Source: PALSA-612 sp964595575 (GTDB taxonomy: Bacteria > Actinomycetota > Thermoleophilia > Gaiellales > Gaiellaceae). Taken from it: a DNA stretch of 64,000 bases. The stretch covers positions 62,001 through 126,000 of the forward strand of contig CAZQRA010000001.1 of the NCBI GenBank assembly GCA_964595575.1, in the 5' to 3' direction. The notes below the pieces were generated by a model. The model ran no database searches. It was not told the origin of the DNA and was given only the letters and a program-made list of their open reading frames with translations. Below are positions 63,425 to 64,000 of this stretch, in pieces. The translations under genes were made by a program, and so were the position numbers. Numbering within the stretch: the first letter of the stretch is position 1; every line of letters starts with the position of its first letter.

Positions 63425-64000
63425 TGGCGGTCGCCGCCGAGCGCCCGCGGATCTACGAGGGCTCGCGCATCCCGAGGCCCGTCCCCACCATCCTCGAGCC
63501 CTCCGCCCAAGCCGTGGAGACGGGCGACATCCTGGAGGTCAACTTCGGGCCCAACCACCCCTCGACCCACGGCGTCCTCCGCCTGGTCGTCCAGCTCGAC
63601 GGGGAGCGGGTGGTGGGCCTGCGGGCGGTCATCGGTTACCTGCACACCGGCTTCGAGAAGACCATGGAGCACAAGAGCTGGTGGAAGGCCATCCCCTACC
63701 CCGCCCGCATGGACTACCTCTCCTTCCAGGCCAACGAGCTCGCCTTCGTGATGGCCATCGAGAAGCTGCTCGGGCTGGAGGTCCCGCCCAAGGCGGTGTG
63801 GATGCGGACGCTCCTGTGCGAGCTCAACCGCATCCACTCCCACCTCGTGTGGTTGGGAACGTCGGCCCTCGAGCTGGGGGCGATCTCGCCCTTCTGGTAC
63901 ACGTTCCGCGAGCGCGACCGCATCCTCGACCTGTTCGAGATGGTGGGGGGGACGCGCATGCACACCCGCTACTTCCAGGTGGGTGGCCTGGCCGAGGACA
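63424..64000 (+). CDS. nuoD: NADH-quinone oxidoreductase subunit D (partial, cut by window end)
   Basis: The visible 192 residues match the 49-kDa subunit that forms the quinone pocket with NuoB: LEVNFGPNHPSTHGVLRLVVQLDGERV, GYLHTGFEKTMEHKSWWKAIPYPARMDYLSF, LCELNRIHSHLVWLGTSALELGA and RERDRILDLFEMVGGTRMHTRYFQVGGLAED. The HPSTHGV and EK residues are conserved. The rest of the gene and the operon (nuoE onwards) lie to the right of the window. ATG 63424 shares one base with the nuoC stop. Confidence 0.95.
   Translation, partial: MAVAAERPRIYEGSRIPRPVPTILEPSAQAVETGDILEVNFGPNHPSTHGVLRLVVQLDGERVVGLRAVIGYLHTGFEKTMEHKSWWKAIPYPARMDYLSFQANELAFVMAIEKLLGLEVPPKAVWMRTLLCELNRIHSHLVWLGTSALELGAISPFWYTFRERDRILDLFEMVGGTRMHTRYFQVGGLAED

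Overview
The window is a GC-rich (roughly 70% by eye), gene-dense stretch of bacterial chromosome with no IS element, phage or CRISPR array that I can see. An adrenodoxin-type ferredoxin-NADP reductase, a CIRCE-controlled groESL, a separate accD-accA pair, a futalosine-pathway menaquinone gene (mqnD), a TreT plus OtsA trehalose pair and abundant leaderless GTG/ATG starts suggest a deep-branching actinobacterium (Thermoleophilia- or Rubrobacter-like). That placement is inference. Two runs of N (100 and 23) show that this is a draft scaffold or metagenome-assembled genome.

Layout. 1-3.1 kb: a histidine kinase tail, then treT and otsA. 3.1-4.9 kb: molybdopterin genes moaC and mog, then a UbiA prenyltransferase. 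5.0-11.4 kb: a heme supercluster, ccmABCD - hemX-like - hemACD - a SAM-hydroxide adenosyltransferase. 11.5-17.2 kb: tRNA-Phe, arginase, hydrolase, OsmC, RarA, a tryptophan-dioxygenase-like enzyme and an M20 peptidase. 17.2-25.2 kb: a DUF1385 protein, pncB, an isochorismatase-type hydrolase, a short FtsH, methylmalonyl-CoA epimerase, a YchF-like GTPase, thiL and thiD. 25.2-33 kb: an MrfA-like helicase, two truncated head-to-head genes, DUF488, a LOG-like protein, an HD-GYP protein and LigD. 33-38.3 kb: accA, accD, a zinc-ribbon arginase, a HAD hydrolase, a lipid kinase and a FAD oxidoreductase.

38.3-49.1 kb: a secreted protein broken by a scaffold gap, a selenoprotein W-like gene read through an in-frame TGA, an HtrA-type protease, an N-carbamoylase-type amidohydrolase, a membrane protein, a thiolase, mqnD, ornithine cyclodeaminase, a CRP-type regulator, tRNA-Arg(GCG), YgfZ and a sulfite-oxidase-like molybdoprotein. 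49.2-57.7 kb: groESL, then a 2-oxoacid dehydrogenase operon (E1 alpha, E1 beta, E2) followed by lipB and lipA, so the lipoyl enzyme sits with its lipoylation machinery. 57.7-64 kb: a secreted trypsin-like protease, fumC, fprA, an A-type Fe-S carrier and the start of a nuo (complex I) operon, nuoABCD, cut by the window end.

The two observations I rate highest are: (1) a 73-codon Rdx/SelW-family gene with a CxxU motif encoded by TGA, a SECIS-like hairpin downstream and its own promoter, which ordinary ORF calling misses; and (2) a recurrent TAnnnT hexamer exactly 6-7 nt before the start codon of many first-in-operon genes, which indicates pervasive leaderless transcription and fixes many start codons.
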